NCBI RefSeq assembly: GCF_935825525.1
Contig: NZ_CAKXZT010000152.1
Coordinates: 157,843 to 221,842, forward strand
Source: Mesorhizobium escarrei
GTDB taxonomy: Bacteria; Pseudomonadota; Alphaproteobacteria; Rhizobiales; Rhizobiaceae
DNA: 64,000 nt
Direction: 5' to 3'
In this document: positions 45,538 to 53,876 of the stretch, piece after piece
How the letters are laid out: the number at the start of each line of letters is the position of its first letter
Position numbering within the stretch: position 1 is the stretch's first letter
Program-made: the position numbers and the translations under genes
The notes under the pieces: model-generated
Database searches by the model: none
Seen by the model: only the letters and a program-made list of their open reading frames with translations
Told to the model about the DNA's origin: nothing

Positions 45538-46149
45538 TCAGGCGGCGGCGCTCGGCCGGCTGGAGATCGCCTGATGCCAGCGCAGCACGTTGGCACAGTC
45601 CTCCGGCACCTTGATGCGCGCCGGCTTCATGAAGTCGATGGCAATCAGCCCGGTGATGTCGGCGATCGAATAGGCGTCGCCGGCGACGAATTCCCGGTTC
45701 GCCAACTCGTCGTCGAGGAGTCTCAGGAATCCAACGGCTTTCGGCTTGTTGGCCTCGCCCCATTCGGGGATTTGTGGAATCTCCCAATCCTTCATCGCCG
45801 GATGGATGTGCCGAAACGCGGCACTGACGCAACTGAGCAAGTTGAGCTCCATGCGTCTTTGCCACATCTCGACCAGCGCTTTGGCGAGCGCGCCGCGGCC
45901 GAACAAAGCCGGTTCCGGATGCAGTTCCTCAAAATAGCGGCAGATGGCGACAGATTCGGTGATGACGGTGCCGTCGTCGAGTTCGAGCACCGGCAGACGC
46001 TGCAGCGGGTTGCGCGAACTGACCGGCTGTTCTCTGTGCTCCAGCGCGCTCATGTCGACGGGCACCAGCGGAACCTCAAGCCCCTTTTCGGCGAGGAAGA
46101 CGCGAACCCGCCGTGGATTGGGCGCCCGGCCGCCGTCGAAGAGTTTCAT
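45538..46149 (-). CDS. Glutathione S-transferase
   Basis: A 203-residue GST. N-terminal thioredoxin-like half with FDGGRAPNPRRVRVFLAEKG (first residues) and the glutathione-site motif NPLQRLPVLELDDGTVITES; a helical C-terminal half with SIADITGLIAIDF. The serine/tyrosine nucleophile region is APNPRRV. The frame extends upstream to 46476, but the ATG at 46149 gives the normal N-terminus and follows AGGAGG. Substrate unknown. Confidence 0.92.
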   Translation of the reverse strand: MKLFDGGRAPNPRRVRVFLAEKGLEVPLVPVDMSALEHREQPVSSRNPLQRLPVLELDDGTVITESVAICRYFEELHPEPALFGRGALAKALVEMWQRRMELNLLSCVSAAFRHIHPAMKDWEIPQIPEWGEANKPKAVGFLRLLDDELANREFVAGDAYSIADITGLIAIDFMKPARIKVPEDCANVLRWHQAISSRPSAAA

Positions 46150-46162
46150 CCCATCCTCCTTT

Positions 46163-46257
46163 CGCATCGGCCCGACAACCGGAATCGATTTCCGGAAAGC
46201 ACGATGCGAAGATTTAAAAGATCTCAGCGCATGCTTCCGAATGGACGCATCGCTCTG
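46163..46257. repeat. Intergenic palindromic repeat, family A, copy 2
   Basis: CGCATCGGCCCG, then the palindrome arms CCGGAATCGATTTCCGG, then AAAGCACGATGCG, with a downstream GGACGCATCGCTCT segment. It matches the 3901 copy block for block. It lies in the gap upstream of the GST gene. Confidence 0.7.
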
Positions 46258-46291
46258 ATCAGGTCTGTTGCAACAACTATAGTGTTGACCA

Positions 46292-46915
46292 TTACCAGAA
46301 GCGAAAAATTTCTCGCAAGCCATCGCCGATCGAAGCCAGACGACCGTGCTTTCTTTCGACCACTTCGTGATCGCGGCTCTCGCGCCAATCGTGCGGCTCG
46401 TCGAAAGTGCCGGCCCAGATGCCGGCCTTGCCTGATCGGGCAGCGGCCTCCTCGGTTTCGAAATCGCCATAGGCAACTGCCCAGCCGGCCTCGACCTGGG
46501 CGCGGTTGAGATCCTTGCCGCCGGCGTTGCAATCGCCGAGCAGCCGGCGGTATCGGTCGCGCTGCCAGCCGGTGCAGGAGACGGGTTTGCCTGATATCAG
46601 ACGTACCAGCGACTGCCGCGCCAGCTTGCCGCAGGGATAATCGGCGCGGTCCTTGCGGCAGATTTGCGAATATTCGGGCGCATCAATGCCGCGCATGCGG
46701 ATGCGCTCGCTACCGAGCGTGATCGTATCGCCGTCATTGACGACGGCGGCGCCCTCAGTCTTGCGCGTCTCGATCCGATCAAGCCGCGCCGCCAGAAGGA
46801 TCAGCAGACCGAGGACAAGCATCGCCAGTGCGTAGTCCACCAGCCGGCGCCAAAGGCTTCGCGGCCGCGGCGGGACGTATCGCTGTCCCGGCCGCCGCGA
46901 CCACGAACGGCTCAT
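46292..46915 (-). CDS. Thermonuclease-family (SNase-like) protein
   Basis: A 207-residue protein. One membrane segment at about residues 27-44 (LAMLVLGLLILLAA) anchors a staphylococcal-nuclease fold: NDGDTITLGSERIRMRGIDAPEY and QRDRYRRLLGDCNAGGKDLNRAQVEAGWA. The Asp, Thr, Arg and Glu positions (DGDT, RIRMRGIDAPE, DRYRR) match the catalytic set of the family. It probably acts in the periplasm or at the inner face of the envelope. It is divergent from the histidine kinase gene. Confidence 0.88.
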   Translation of the reverse strand: MSRSWSRRPGQRYVPPRPRSLWRRLVDYALAMLVLGLLILLAARLDRIETRKTEGAAVVNDGDTITLGSERIRMRGIDAPEYSQICRKDRADYPCGKLARQSLVRLISGKPVSCTGWQRDRYRRLLGDCNAGGKDLNRAQVEAGWAVAYGDFETEEAAARSGKAGIWAGTFDEPHDWRESRDHEVVERKHGRLASIGDGLREIFRFW

Positions 46916-46990
46916 ATGGCAAACCGTTGGTTAATCATTCGAACGTAGCTTAACGATTTGAAACCGCTGCCCGCATAAATTGAAGTCTCC

Positions 46991-48511
46991 ATGCCCTCGC
47001 AACGCTCGACCACAGCGGACAAGTTTATTGTGGACCGCCGGAAACCCCATCGCAACAGCGATGTGGCCCGCGCGGTGCGCAAGACGCGCGACCGTCTTTC
47101 GCAGCAGGTCGGAAATCCTGATTTCGACCGCGAGCTTTTGAAACTCCACGCCCGTGCGATGCTAGGCGGCGCGATCATAGTTCCGCTTCTCGTCCTGGCG
47201 ACCGCCGCGACCGGTCTGTTCGCTGGCGTCGGTAAGGCAATTGGCATCTGGGCGCTTTTTATACTCATCTGCTACGCCATCGTCGTGTTCATGGCGAGGC
47301 GCGTCGACCGAACGGAAGCTGCCGAACTCAACCCGCTGCAAACGCACCGTGATTTCCTGATAGGCCATTTCCTTTGCGGCCTGGGCTGGGCCTGGTTCGC
47401 CTGGCTCGGTTGCGATGCTTGCCAGGTCGACCAGTTCCAGTTGACCAAGGCGGTGGTGCTGCTGCTTGCCATGGCAGCGACCGCGATCACAGCGTCATCG
47501 TTGCGCGGTGCGTTGCTGGCGACTTTCGCCGTACCGGTGGCCGCCTATGCCTATGCCGCCGCCAGGCAGTGGATGCCGGTCGAGTTGATCATGGCCGGGT
47601 TGCTGATTGTCTCGCTCCCCTTCTTCGCCTATGTGGCGCGCCGCCTCAATCGCTCGTCCCTGATGCTGCTCTCGTTCCGCTCCGAAAAGGACGCGCTGAT
47701 TGCCGAATTGGACACGGCGAAATCGATGTCGGACGAAGCGCGCCGACGCGCGGAGGACGCCAACCTGGCAAAATCGCGGTTTTTGGCCTCGATGAGCCAT
47801 GAGTTGCGGACGCCGCTCAACGCCATTCTCGGTTTCTCCGAGGTGATGGCGAACGAGGTTCTCGGACCGATGAGCAATCCAACCTATCGCGACTATGCTC
47901 GCGACGTCCACGAGTCTGGCCAGCATCTACTCGACCTGATCAACGAAATCCTCGACCTGTCGCGCATCGAAGCGGGGCGCTACCAGCTCAACGAAGAGCC
48001 GATGATGCTGCTTTCGGTGGTCGAGGATTGCTGTCACATGATGGAGCTGAAGGCGCGCAACAAGGACATCCGTATCGTCCAGGATTTCGAAAGCGCCTTG
48101 CCGCGCCTGTTCGCCGACGAACGCGCGGTGCGACAGATCGCGCTTAATCTTTTGTCGAACGCCATTAAGTTCACCGGATCTGGCGGCGAGATCCGCGTGC
48201 GCGTCGGCTGGACGGCGGGCGGCGGCCAATACCTCTCCGTCAAAGACAATGGGCCCGGCATTCCGGAAGACGAGATTCCGGTCGTGCTGTCCGCCTTCGG
48301 CCAGGGCTCGATCGCCATCAAGAGCGCCGAACAAGGCACCGGGCTTGGCCTGCCGATCGTCCAAAGCCTGCTCGCCATGCATGGCGGCGAGTTCGAACTC
48401 CATTCCAAACTGCGCGAAGGCACTGAGGCGATCGCCATCTTCCCGTTGAGCCGGGTGATGGAGGAATTGCCGGCGCTGCCGACCAGGGCCGTTGCTGCGC
48501 GCCGGCGCTGA
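46991..48511 (+). CDS. Membrane-bound sensor histidine kinase
   Basis: A 506-residue kinase. About six membrane segments lie between residues 58 and 225, with no recognisable periplasmic sensor or PAS domain. The HisKA H-box is MSHELRTPLNAILGFSEV, with the His at about 270. The HATPase motifs are LNLLSNAIKFTG, KDNGPGIPEDE and GTGLGLPIVQSL. The H-box resembles the PleC/DivJ type of alphaproteobacterial kinases. No response-regulator gene is adjacent, so the partner is elsewhere. Confidence 0.93.
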   Translation: MPSQRSTTADKFIVDRRKPHRNSDVARAVRKTRDRLSQQVGNPDFDRELLKLHARAMLGGAIIVPLLVLATAATGLFAGVGKAIGIWALFILICYAIVVFMARRVDRTEAAELNPLQTHRDFLIGHFLCGLGWAWFAWLGCDACQVDQFQLTKAVVLLLAMAATAITASSLRGALLATFAVPVAAYAYAAARQWMPVELIMAGLLIVSLPFFAYVARRLNRSSLMLLSFRSEKDALIAELDTAKSMSDEARRRAEDANLAKSRFLASMSHELRTPLNAILGFSEVMANEVLGPMSNPTYRDYARDVHESGQHLLDLINEILDLSRIEAGRYQLNEEPMMLLSVVEDCCHMMELKARNKDIRIVQDFESALPRLFADERAVRQIALNLLSNAIKFTGSGGEIRVRVGWTAGGGQYLSVKDNGPGIPEDEIPVVLSAFGQGSIAIKSAEQGTGLGLPIVQSLLAMHGGEFELHSKLREGTEAIAIFPLSRVMEELPALPTRAVAARRR

Positions 48512-48642
48512 GCACTGGCTCACGAAAATCCGGCACCGGATGCCAGAATCGTTGCGGATAGGGCGATTTGGCAATAGCCTTGCCCAGGCAGGCCATCCAA
48601 CGTGTCTTCCGAGCCAAGGCAATCAGGGGCCAAGGCAATCAA

Positions 48643-50448
48643 ATGAACAGAAGACGTCTATTGCACACGGCAGCAGCGATCCCGTTCTTGCGGCCGTGGA
48701 TGCTCGTGCCGGCACAGGCCGCGGCCCGTCCGACCTCGCGCATCCGTCCATCCGACCCGGAATGGCCAGCAGAAGGAAGTTGGGACCGGCTTGGCCGGCA
48801 AGTCGAGGGGCAACTCGTAAAGGTTCAGCCGCCGCTCGCCGCATGCATAAAGGCCCCGTCAGGCCCCCGCTGTACGGATGTCTTCAAGGAACTGAAGAAC
48901 CCCTATTACCTCGGCGACGAGGTCGGGTTGACACAGACGCTAGGCTGGGTCGACGGCTGGACATCGCAGCCCAGCAAATATGCAGTCGTTGCCCGAACGA
49001 ACGATGACGTCGTGGCGGCAGTCAATTTCGCCCGTGACAACAATCTGCGGCTCGTGGTGAAGGGCGGCGGCCACAGCTACCAAGGCACATCCAATGCCGC
49101 GGATTCCTTGTTGATCTGGACCCGGAAGATGAACGCCGTCACCGTGCACGACGCGTTCGTCGGTGTTGGCTGCGCCGGACGACAACCGCCGCAGCCGGCG
49201 GTTACGATCGAAGCGGGCGCAATCTGGGGGCAGGCCTATGACGCCGTCACCACGAAAGCGGGGCGCTATGTCCAGGGCGGCGGCTGCCTGACCGTCGGCG
49301 TCGCGGGCCTGATCCAAAGTGGCGGCTTCGGAAGTTTCTCGAAGGCTTATGGAATGGCGGCGGCGAGCCTGCTGGAAGCGGAGATCGTCACTGCCGATGG
49401 CGCCGTTGCAATTGCCAACGCCTGCACAAATCAGGACCTGTTCTGGGGGATCAAGGGTGGCGGTGGCGGCAGTCTCGGGGTCGTGACCCGGCTCACGCTG
49501 CGAACGCATGAGTTGCCGGAATTCTTCGGCGCGGTGTTCGCCACGATCGATGCGACGTCCGACGCCGCCTTCCACCGACTGATCGTAAAGATCGTGGAAT
49601 TCTACAGCAAGGCTCTGTTCAATCCGCACTGGGGCGAGCAGATTGCCTTCCGGCCGGGCAATGTTCTCGCGATTTCGATGGTATTCCAAGGTCTGGACCA
49701 ACAGCAGGCCGAGACGATCTGGCGGCCGTTCTTCGACTGGGTGGCCGGTTCGCCGCAGGATTTCAGCCTCGAAGCGGAGCCGGTGATCATCGCCGTCCCG
49801 GCTCGAAATTTATGGGATCCCGAATTTCTCAAGAAAATACCCGGACTGGTGCTCGCCGACAACCGCCCCGATGCCGGCAAGGCCAACGTGTTCTGGGCAA
49901 GCAATCTGGAGGAGACGGGACAGGTTCTGCATGGCTACCAGTCTGCATGGATTCCGTCATCCCTTCTCCAGGCGGACCGGCAGCAGAACCTTGCCGACGC
50001 CCTATTCGCAGCTACCCGCCACTGGACTGTCTCCCTGCATGTCAACAAGGGTCTTGCGGGCGCTCCTGCCGAGGTGATTGACGCCGCCCGCCAGACGGCG
50101 ACCAATCCGGTGGTGCTGGATGCTTTCGCGCTGGCCATCAGCGGCGCCGAGGGACCGCCGGCATACCCCGGCATTGCCGATCGCGAACCCGACCTGGCGG
50201 CTGCCCGTCGAGATGCGAATGCAATCGACAAGGCCATGAACGAAATACGCAAACTGATACCTGCCGTCGGCTCATATGTGGCGGAAAGCGATTTCTTCGA
50301 CGAGAGGTGGCGAGACGCCTTTTGGGGTTCGAACTACATCAAGCTTCTCGCGGTGAAGGACCGATACGATCCGGACGGCCTCTTCTTCGTGCACCACGGA
50401 GTAGGCAGTGAGCGCTGGAGCGATGATGGCTTCACGAGATTGATATGA
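48643..50448 (+). CDS. Tat-exported FAD-binding oxidase (berberine-bridge type)
   Basis: A 601-residue oxidoreductase. The N-terminus NRRRLLHTAAAIPF is twin-arginine-like and ends near AQAAA, suggesting Tat export with bound cofactor. The FAD_binding_4 domain has VKGGGHSYQGTSN at about 150, whose His is a covalent flavin site, and VQGGGCLTVGVAGLIQ at about 212, whose Cys matches the second covalent site of BBE-like enzymes. The C-terminal BBE domain ends WGSNYIKLLAVKDRYDPDGLF. Substrate unknown. The ATG at 48643 follows a GGCAATCA repeat, and no strong ribosome-binding site is visible. Confidence 0.88.
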   Translation: MNRRRLLHTAAAIPFLRPWMLVPAQAAARPTSRIRPSDPEWPAEGSWDRLGRQVEGQLVKVQPPLAACIKAPSGPRCTDVFKELKNPYYLGDEVGLTQTLGWVDGWTSQPSKYAVVARTNDDVVAAVNFARDNNLRLVVKGGGHSYQGTSNAADSLLIWTRKMNAVTVHDAFVGVGCAGRQPPQPAVTIEAGAIWGQAYDAVTTKAGRYVQGGGCLTVGVAGLIQSGGFGSFSKAYGMAAASLLEAEIVTADGAVAIANACTNQDLFWGIKGGGGGSLGVVTRLTLRTHELPEFFGAVFATIDATSDAAFHRLIVKIVEFYSKALFNPHWGEQIAFRPGNVLAISMVFQGLDQQQAETIWRPFFDWVAGSPQDFSLEAEPVIIAVPARNLWDPEFLKKIPGLVLADNRPDAGKANVFWASNLEETGQVLHGYQSAWIPSSLLQADRQQNLADALFAATRHWTVSLHVNKGLAGAPAEVIDAARQTATNPVVLDAFALAISGAEGPPAYPGIADREPDLAAARRDANAIDKAMNEIRKLIPAVGSYVAESDFFDERWRDAFWGSNYIKLLAVKDRYDPDGLFFVHHGVGSERWSDDGFTRLI

Positions 50449-50500
50449 CAAAACCTGTAGCTGCTTGCGGCGCGGTGCCAGCCCATAAATTAGGCTCTCA

Positions 50501-51502
50501 TCACTGGTAACGAACCGCCTCCGCCATGCCCGAACTGGTAAGAGCCGCGGCTTTGACCAGGCCGGCGGCAAGTGCCGCCCCTGCCCCCTCGCCGTGGCTG
50601 ACGCCGAGATCAAGCAGCGGCCGCAAGCCGAGCCGCTCGGCCGCCCGAGCATGCGCAGGATCTCGCGACAGGCTGGCAAGCAGGCAATGGTCGAGCGCGG
50701 CGGGGTTGGTAGCATGCAGCGTCGCGGCGGCGGCAGTCGCAACTAGCCCATCGAGCAGGACGGGAATCTTCTGCGTCCGGGCGGCGAGGATGGCGCCGGC
50801 AATCGCTGCGAACTCACGCCCGCCAATCCGGCGCAACGCTTCCAGCGGGTCCCTGAGACTTGTGCCGTGGAAGGCTAGCGCGGCATCGACCATTTCCGCC
50901 TTGCGCACCCGCATCGATGCATCGGCGCCCGATCCAGATCCGACCCAATCTGCGCCACTGCCGCCGAACAGTGCGGCAAACAAGGCCGCGGCAACGGTGG
51001 AATTGCCGACGCCGAGGTCGCCAAGGCAAAGCAGATCGGCGCCGCCGGCGATCGCCTCCATGCCGAAGGCCATGGTGGCGGCACAGCCGCGCTCGTCAAG
51101 TGCTGCATCCTCGGTGATGTCGGCGGTCGGAATGTGCAGCGCAAGATCGAACACTTTCAGCCCGAGATTATTGGCGATGCAGATCTGGTTGATCGCCGCA
51201 CCCCCGGCCGCGCAAAGCTCGACGGCGTTCGCCGTGGCAGCGACAGGCCGTGGCGAAATGCCGTGGCGAGCGACGCCGTGATTGCCGGCGAAGATCGCCA
51301 CCAGAGGCCGGTTCACTGCCGGCGGCGCACGGCCGCTCCAGGCGGCCAGCCAAGCCGCGATGTCCTCGATGCGGCCGAGCGAGCCTTTAGGTTTGTCGGC
51401 CTTGGCAAACAGTGCACGGACGCGGGCTTCGGCTGCCGTGTCGGCCCGCGGCAGGGTCGCCAGAAGATTGCGAAAATCGTCGAAGGGCAGCGCGCTGGTC
51501 AT
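50501..51502 (-). CDS. cobT: Nicotinate-nucleotide--dimethylbenzimidazole phosphoribosyltransferase
   Basis: A 333-residue enzyme that makes alpha-ribazole-5'-phosphate for the lower ligand of cobalamin. Motifs are KPKGSLGRIEDIAAW at about 37, IFAGNHGVARHGISP at about 71, GDLGVGNSTVAAAL and LDLGVSHGEGAGAAL, the last carrying the catalytic Glu. Length is normal. No other cobalamin gene is nearby and I see no B12 riboswitch in the leader. It is divergent from a DUF1289 gene. Confidence 0.95.
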   Translation of the reverse strand: MTSALPFDDFRNLLATLPRADTAAEARVRALFAKADKPKGSLGRIEDIAAWLAAWSGRAPPAVNRPLVAIFAGNHGVARHGISPRPVAATANAVELCAAGGAAINQICIANNLGLKVFDLALHIPTADITEDAALDERGCAATMAFGMEAIAGGADLLCLGDLGVGNSTVAAALFAALFGGSGADWVGSGSGADASMRVRKAEMVDAALAFHGTSLRDPLEALRRIGGREFAAIAGAILAARTQKIPVLLDGLVATAAAATLHATNPAALDHCLLASLSRDPAHARAAERLGLRPLLDLGVSHGEGAGAALAAGLVKAAALTSSGMAEAVRYQ

Positions 51503-51684
51503 GTCGTTGATGATCGTTCCCAGAGTTGGTGAGCGGCATAGCCGCCTTGCTCGGCCGGCACAACTGCCCGCATTGACGCGAAAGCGGTTGCCGGCGGCGC
51601 ATTCCGAAGGGCTTGCATTGGCCTTACCGTTACACCATGTGGAGGCGAGACAAGGGATTCCTGACGGAGCCCTGAGAGAACATT

Positions 51685-51918
51685 ATGACGGCCATCGAAT
51701 CCCCATGCATCCTGGTCTGTTCGATCGATATGAAAACCGGCTTCTGCTTCGGTTGCGGCCGCACGCGGGAGGAAATCGGCGCCTGGATCGAGATGACCCC
51801 TGAAATCCGCCGCAGCGTCATGGCCGAGTTGCCGGCCCGGCTGGAAACGGTTGAACGCAGACCGCGCCGGGAAACGCGCCGCACCCGCCTTGCGCGTGAA
51901 CGCGACGCCCTCTCGTGA
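51685..51918 (+). CDS. DUF1289 domain protein
   Basis: A 77-residue protein with the family pattern SPCILVCSIDMKTGFCFGCGRTREEI (quoted in part: CSIDMKTGFCFGCGRT), four cysteines that probably bind a metal or Fe-S cluster. The tail is arginine-rich and basic. The gene is followed after 7 bp by the aspartic protease gene, in the same direction. Function unknown. Confidence 0.9.
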   Translation: MTAIESPCILVCSIDMKTGFCFGCGRTREEIGAWIEMTPEIRRSVMAELPARLETVERRPRRETRRTRLARERDALS

Positions 51919-51925
51919 GCCATTT

Positions 51926-52630
51926 ATGAACCGATTTTTCTGGGTTTTGATGGTCGTGATCGGGGCAGGCGTCGTCCTGCTCATGCTCAACGATTCCGCC
52001 GGCAGCACATTCGGCGTCGAGAATTACGATTTCAGCCGGCTGATCTGGCTCGGCGCATTGGTCGCACTCATCGGCGCCGGCCTGCTCAGATCAGGCAGAC
52101 CCTTGGGCACGATGGCCCGCAACCTCGGCACCTGGGCCGTCATCGTACTCGCACTGATTGCCGGCTATCAGTACCGCTATGAATTGCAGGATGTCGCCAG
52201 CCGGGTAACGGCTGGCCTTGTACCCGGCAGTCCGCTGGCATTGGGCCTGGAAGACGGCCACGCCACGGTGACCCTGGACAAGGCCGGCAATGGCCATTTC
52301 GAAGCGCGCATCATGGTCAACGGCACGCCGATCCGGGCCGTGGTCGATACCGGCGCCACCAGCACCGTGCTGACCGCGCAGGACGCGCAAGCGGCCGGAT
52401 TCAATCCAGCCGCTCTCAATTTCACCATACCGGTCTCCACGGCCAACGGCATGGCGCGCGCCGCCGCCGTCAGAACCGACGAATTGACGATCGGCGGCAT
52501 CGTCCGCAAGGACATGCCGGTCATGATCGCCGCGCCCGGCATGCTCGGCCAGAGCCTGCTCGGCATGAATTTCATCGGCTCACTATCCGGTTTCGACGTG
52601 CGCGGCGACCGCATGATCTTGCGCGATTGA
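51926..52630 (+). CDS. Clan AA aspartic protease, TIGR02281 type
   Basis: A 234-residue membrane protein with three predicted membrane segments (about 2-20, 30-53 and 62-80), then a retropepsin-like domain. The active-site VVDTGATSTVLT is near residue 140 and LGMNFIGSLSGFDV near residue 210. It likely works as a dimer facing the periplasm. The ATG at 51926 closely follows the DUF1289 gene, suggesting cotranscription. Confidence 0.9.
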   Translation: MNRFFWVLMVVIGAGVVLLMLNDSAGSTFGVENYDFSRLIWLGALVALIGAGLLRSGRPLGTMARNLGTWAVIVLALIAGYQYRYELQDVASRVTAGLVPGSPLALGLEDGHATVTLDKAGNGHFEARIMVNGTPIRAVVDTGATSTVLTAQDAQAAGFNPAALNFTIPVSTANGMARAAAVRTDELTIGGIVRKDMPVMIAAPGMLGQSLLGMNFIGSLSGFDVRGDRMILRD

Positions 52631-52654
52631 ACAGTAAGGCCACTTCGGCGCTGC

Positions 52655-53398
52655 TCAGTGAGCCCTGAGCATCTCGACCGCTTGATCAAACCGGCCGTCC
52701 CGCTCCGCCCAGCGCAGGAAGCCCACGCGCTCCACCAGTATCTCCTTGGGCGTCGGCTCCCGGCTGAACAGCGCCATCGCCTCGTCGATGAACGCATTAA
52801 GCGGCATATACTCGTCGCGTCTCGACTGGCCGGGCGTGAGTTCAGTGCGAACCGCCGGCGGCGCAAGCTCGATCACTTCGACCTTGCCCCTGAGTTGCTC
52901 GCGCAATGACACCGTATAGGAATGGATCGCCGCCTTGGTGGCATTGTAGGTCGGCGTGCCACTCAGCGGCACGAAGGCCAGGCCTGACGAGACATTGACG
53001 ATCACGGCATTTTGCCGCGCCGCCAGATGGTCGATCAGCGCGTTGGTGAGGCGGATCGGCCCGAACAGGTTGGTGACGATCGTTTCCTCCGCGTCGCGCA
53101 GATCGCGGGTTCTGGTCAGATCCTCGCGGCGCATGATGCCGGCATTGTTGATGAGCACGTTGAGCGCCGGGTGCTCGGCGACTACGCGCTTGGCAAATGC
53201 CACAATTGCTTCTGGATCTTCGACATCGCCGACCATCGCGTACATGCCTTCACGCCCGGCGATCGTCTGCTGGAGCGCCTCCTTGCGCCGTCCCGCGACG
53301 ATGACAGTGTTTCCGAGCGCATGGAAGTGCCGCGCCAGTTCCCGCCCGATCCCGGAACCGCCGCCGGTGATGAGGATCGTGTTACCCGTCATTTTCAT
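52655..53398 (-). CDS. Short-chain dehydrogenase/reductase (DltE-like)
   Basis: A 247-residue SDR. The cofactor motif is ILITGGGSGIGRELARHF, the NAG motif is INNAGIMRREDL, and the active-site Ser/Tyr/Lys appear as VSSGLAFVPLSGTPTYNATKAA. The typical NNAG and YxxxK are intact, so it should be active. Substrate unknown. The frame continues upstream to 53476, but the ATG at 53398 (MKMTGNT) follows a plausible leader. Confidence 0.9.
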   Translation of the reverse strand: MKMTGNTILITGGGSGIGRELARHFHALGNTVIVAGRRKEALQQTIAGREGMYAMVGDVEDPEAIVAFAKRVVAEHPALNVLINNAGIMRREDLTRTRDLRDAEETIVTNLFGPIRLTNALIDHLAARQNAVIVNVSSGLAFVPLSGTPTYNATKAAIHSYTVSLREQLRGKVEVIELAPPAVRTELTPGQSRRDEYMPLNAFIDEAMALFSREPTPKEILVERVGFLRWAERDGRFDQAVEMLRAH

Positions 53399-53430
53399 CG
53401 TTCTGTGCTCCATTATTCCAGCCAGTTTGG

Positions 53431-53637
53431 TCAAACGATCCCGCCGTTTGCGAGTACCGTCTGTCCATTGATGCAAGCACCGTCCCCGCTGCAGAGCGCC
53501 GCGATTGGGCCGGCGATGTCGGAAGGCTCGCCGATGCGCTGATGTGGCGTGCGCGCGGCGAAGCCGGCGATCTGCTCCGGCGACTTCCCGTCAGTGAACA
53601 GGGTGACGCCGGGAGCTGCGGCGGTCACGGAGATCAT
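53431..53637 (-). pseudogene. Truncated SDR C-terminal fragment
   Basis: A 68-residue frame whose tail, APGVTLFTDGKSPEQIAGF, then RIGEPSDIAGPIAALCSGDG, and GQTVLANGGIV, is the C-terminal third of a 3-ketoacyl-ACP-reductase-like SDR. The N-terminal cofactor fold and the YxxxK active site are missing; the codons upstream read as non-SDR in all frames. It lies directly after the intact SDR gene's start and opposite the AraC regulator. It is a remnant. Confidence 0.8.
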
Positions 53638-53876
53638 GCCCCGCGAAGAGCCCTGGCGACATTCGCCGGCACGGCTCGTTTCGGTGACACGTTCTGTCCA
53701 GACATAGATACCTTTCCTTATCGAGCGGGCTTGTTCGGTCGCGACATTTCATACCGAGCGATGCGGTGGACAGCTTGCCAACGCATGCGCAAAACTTGCT
53801 CGATCCTGCAGCCCACGTGATGTTTGCCCGCCCACATGCTAGGATCACCAGGATCGCGCCGCTGCAGGAGACATTG

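Noticed and set aside
48608..48642. Duplicated GCCAAGGCAATCA before the FAD oxidase gene
   Set aside because: A single 13-bp tandem duplication, not enough to infer a regulatory site.
51503..51684. Possible cobalamin riboswitch ahead of cobT
   Set aside because: None of the conserved B12-box blocks could be found on the minus strand.
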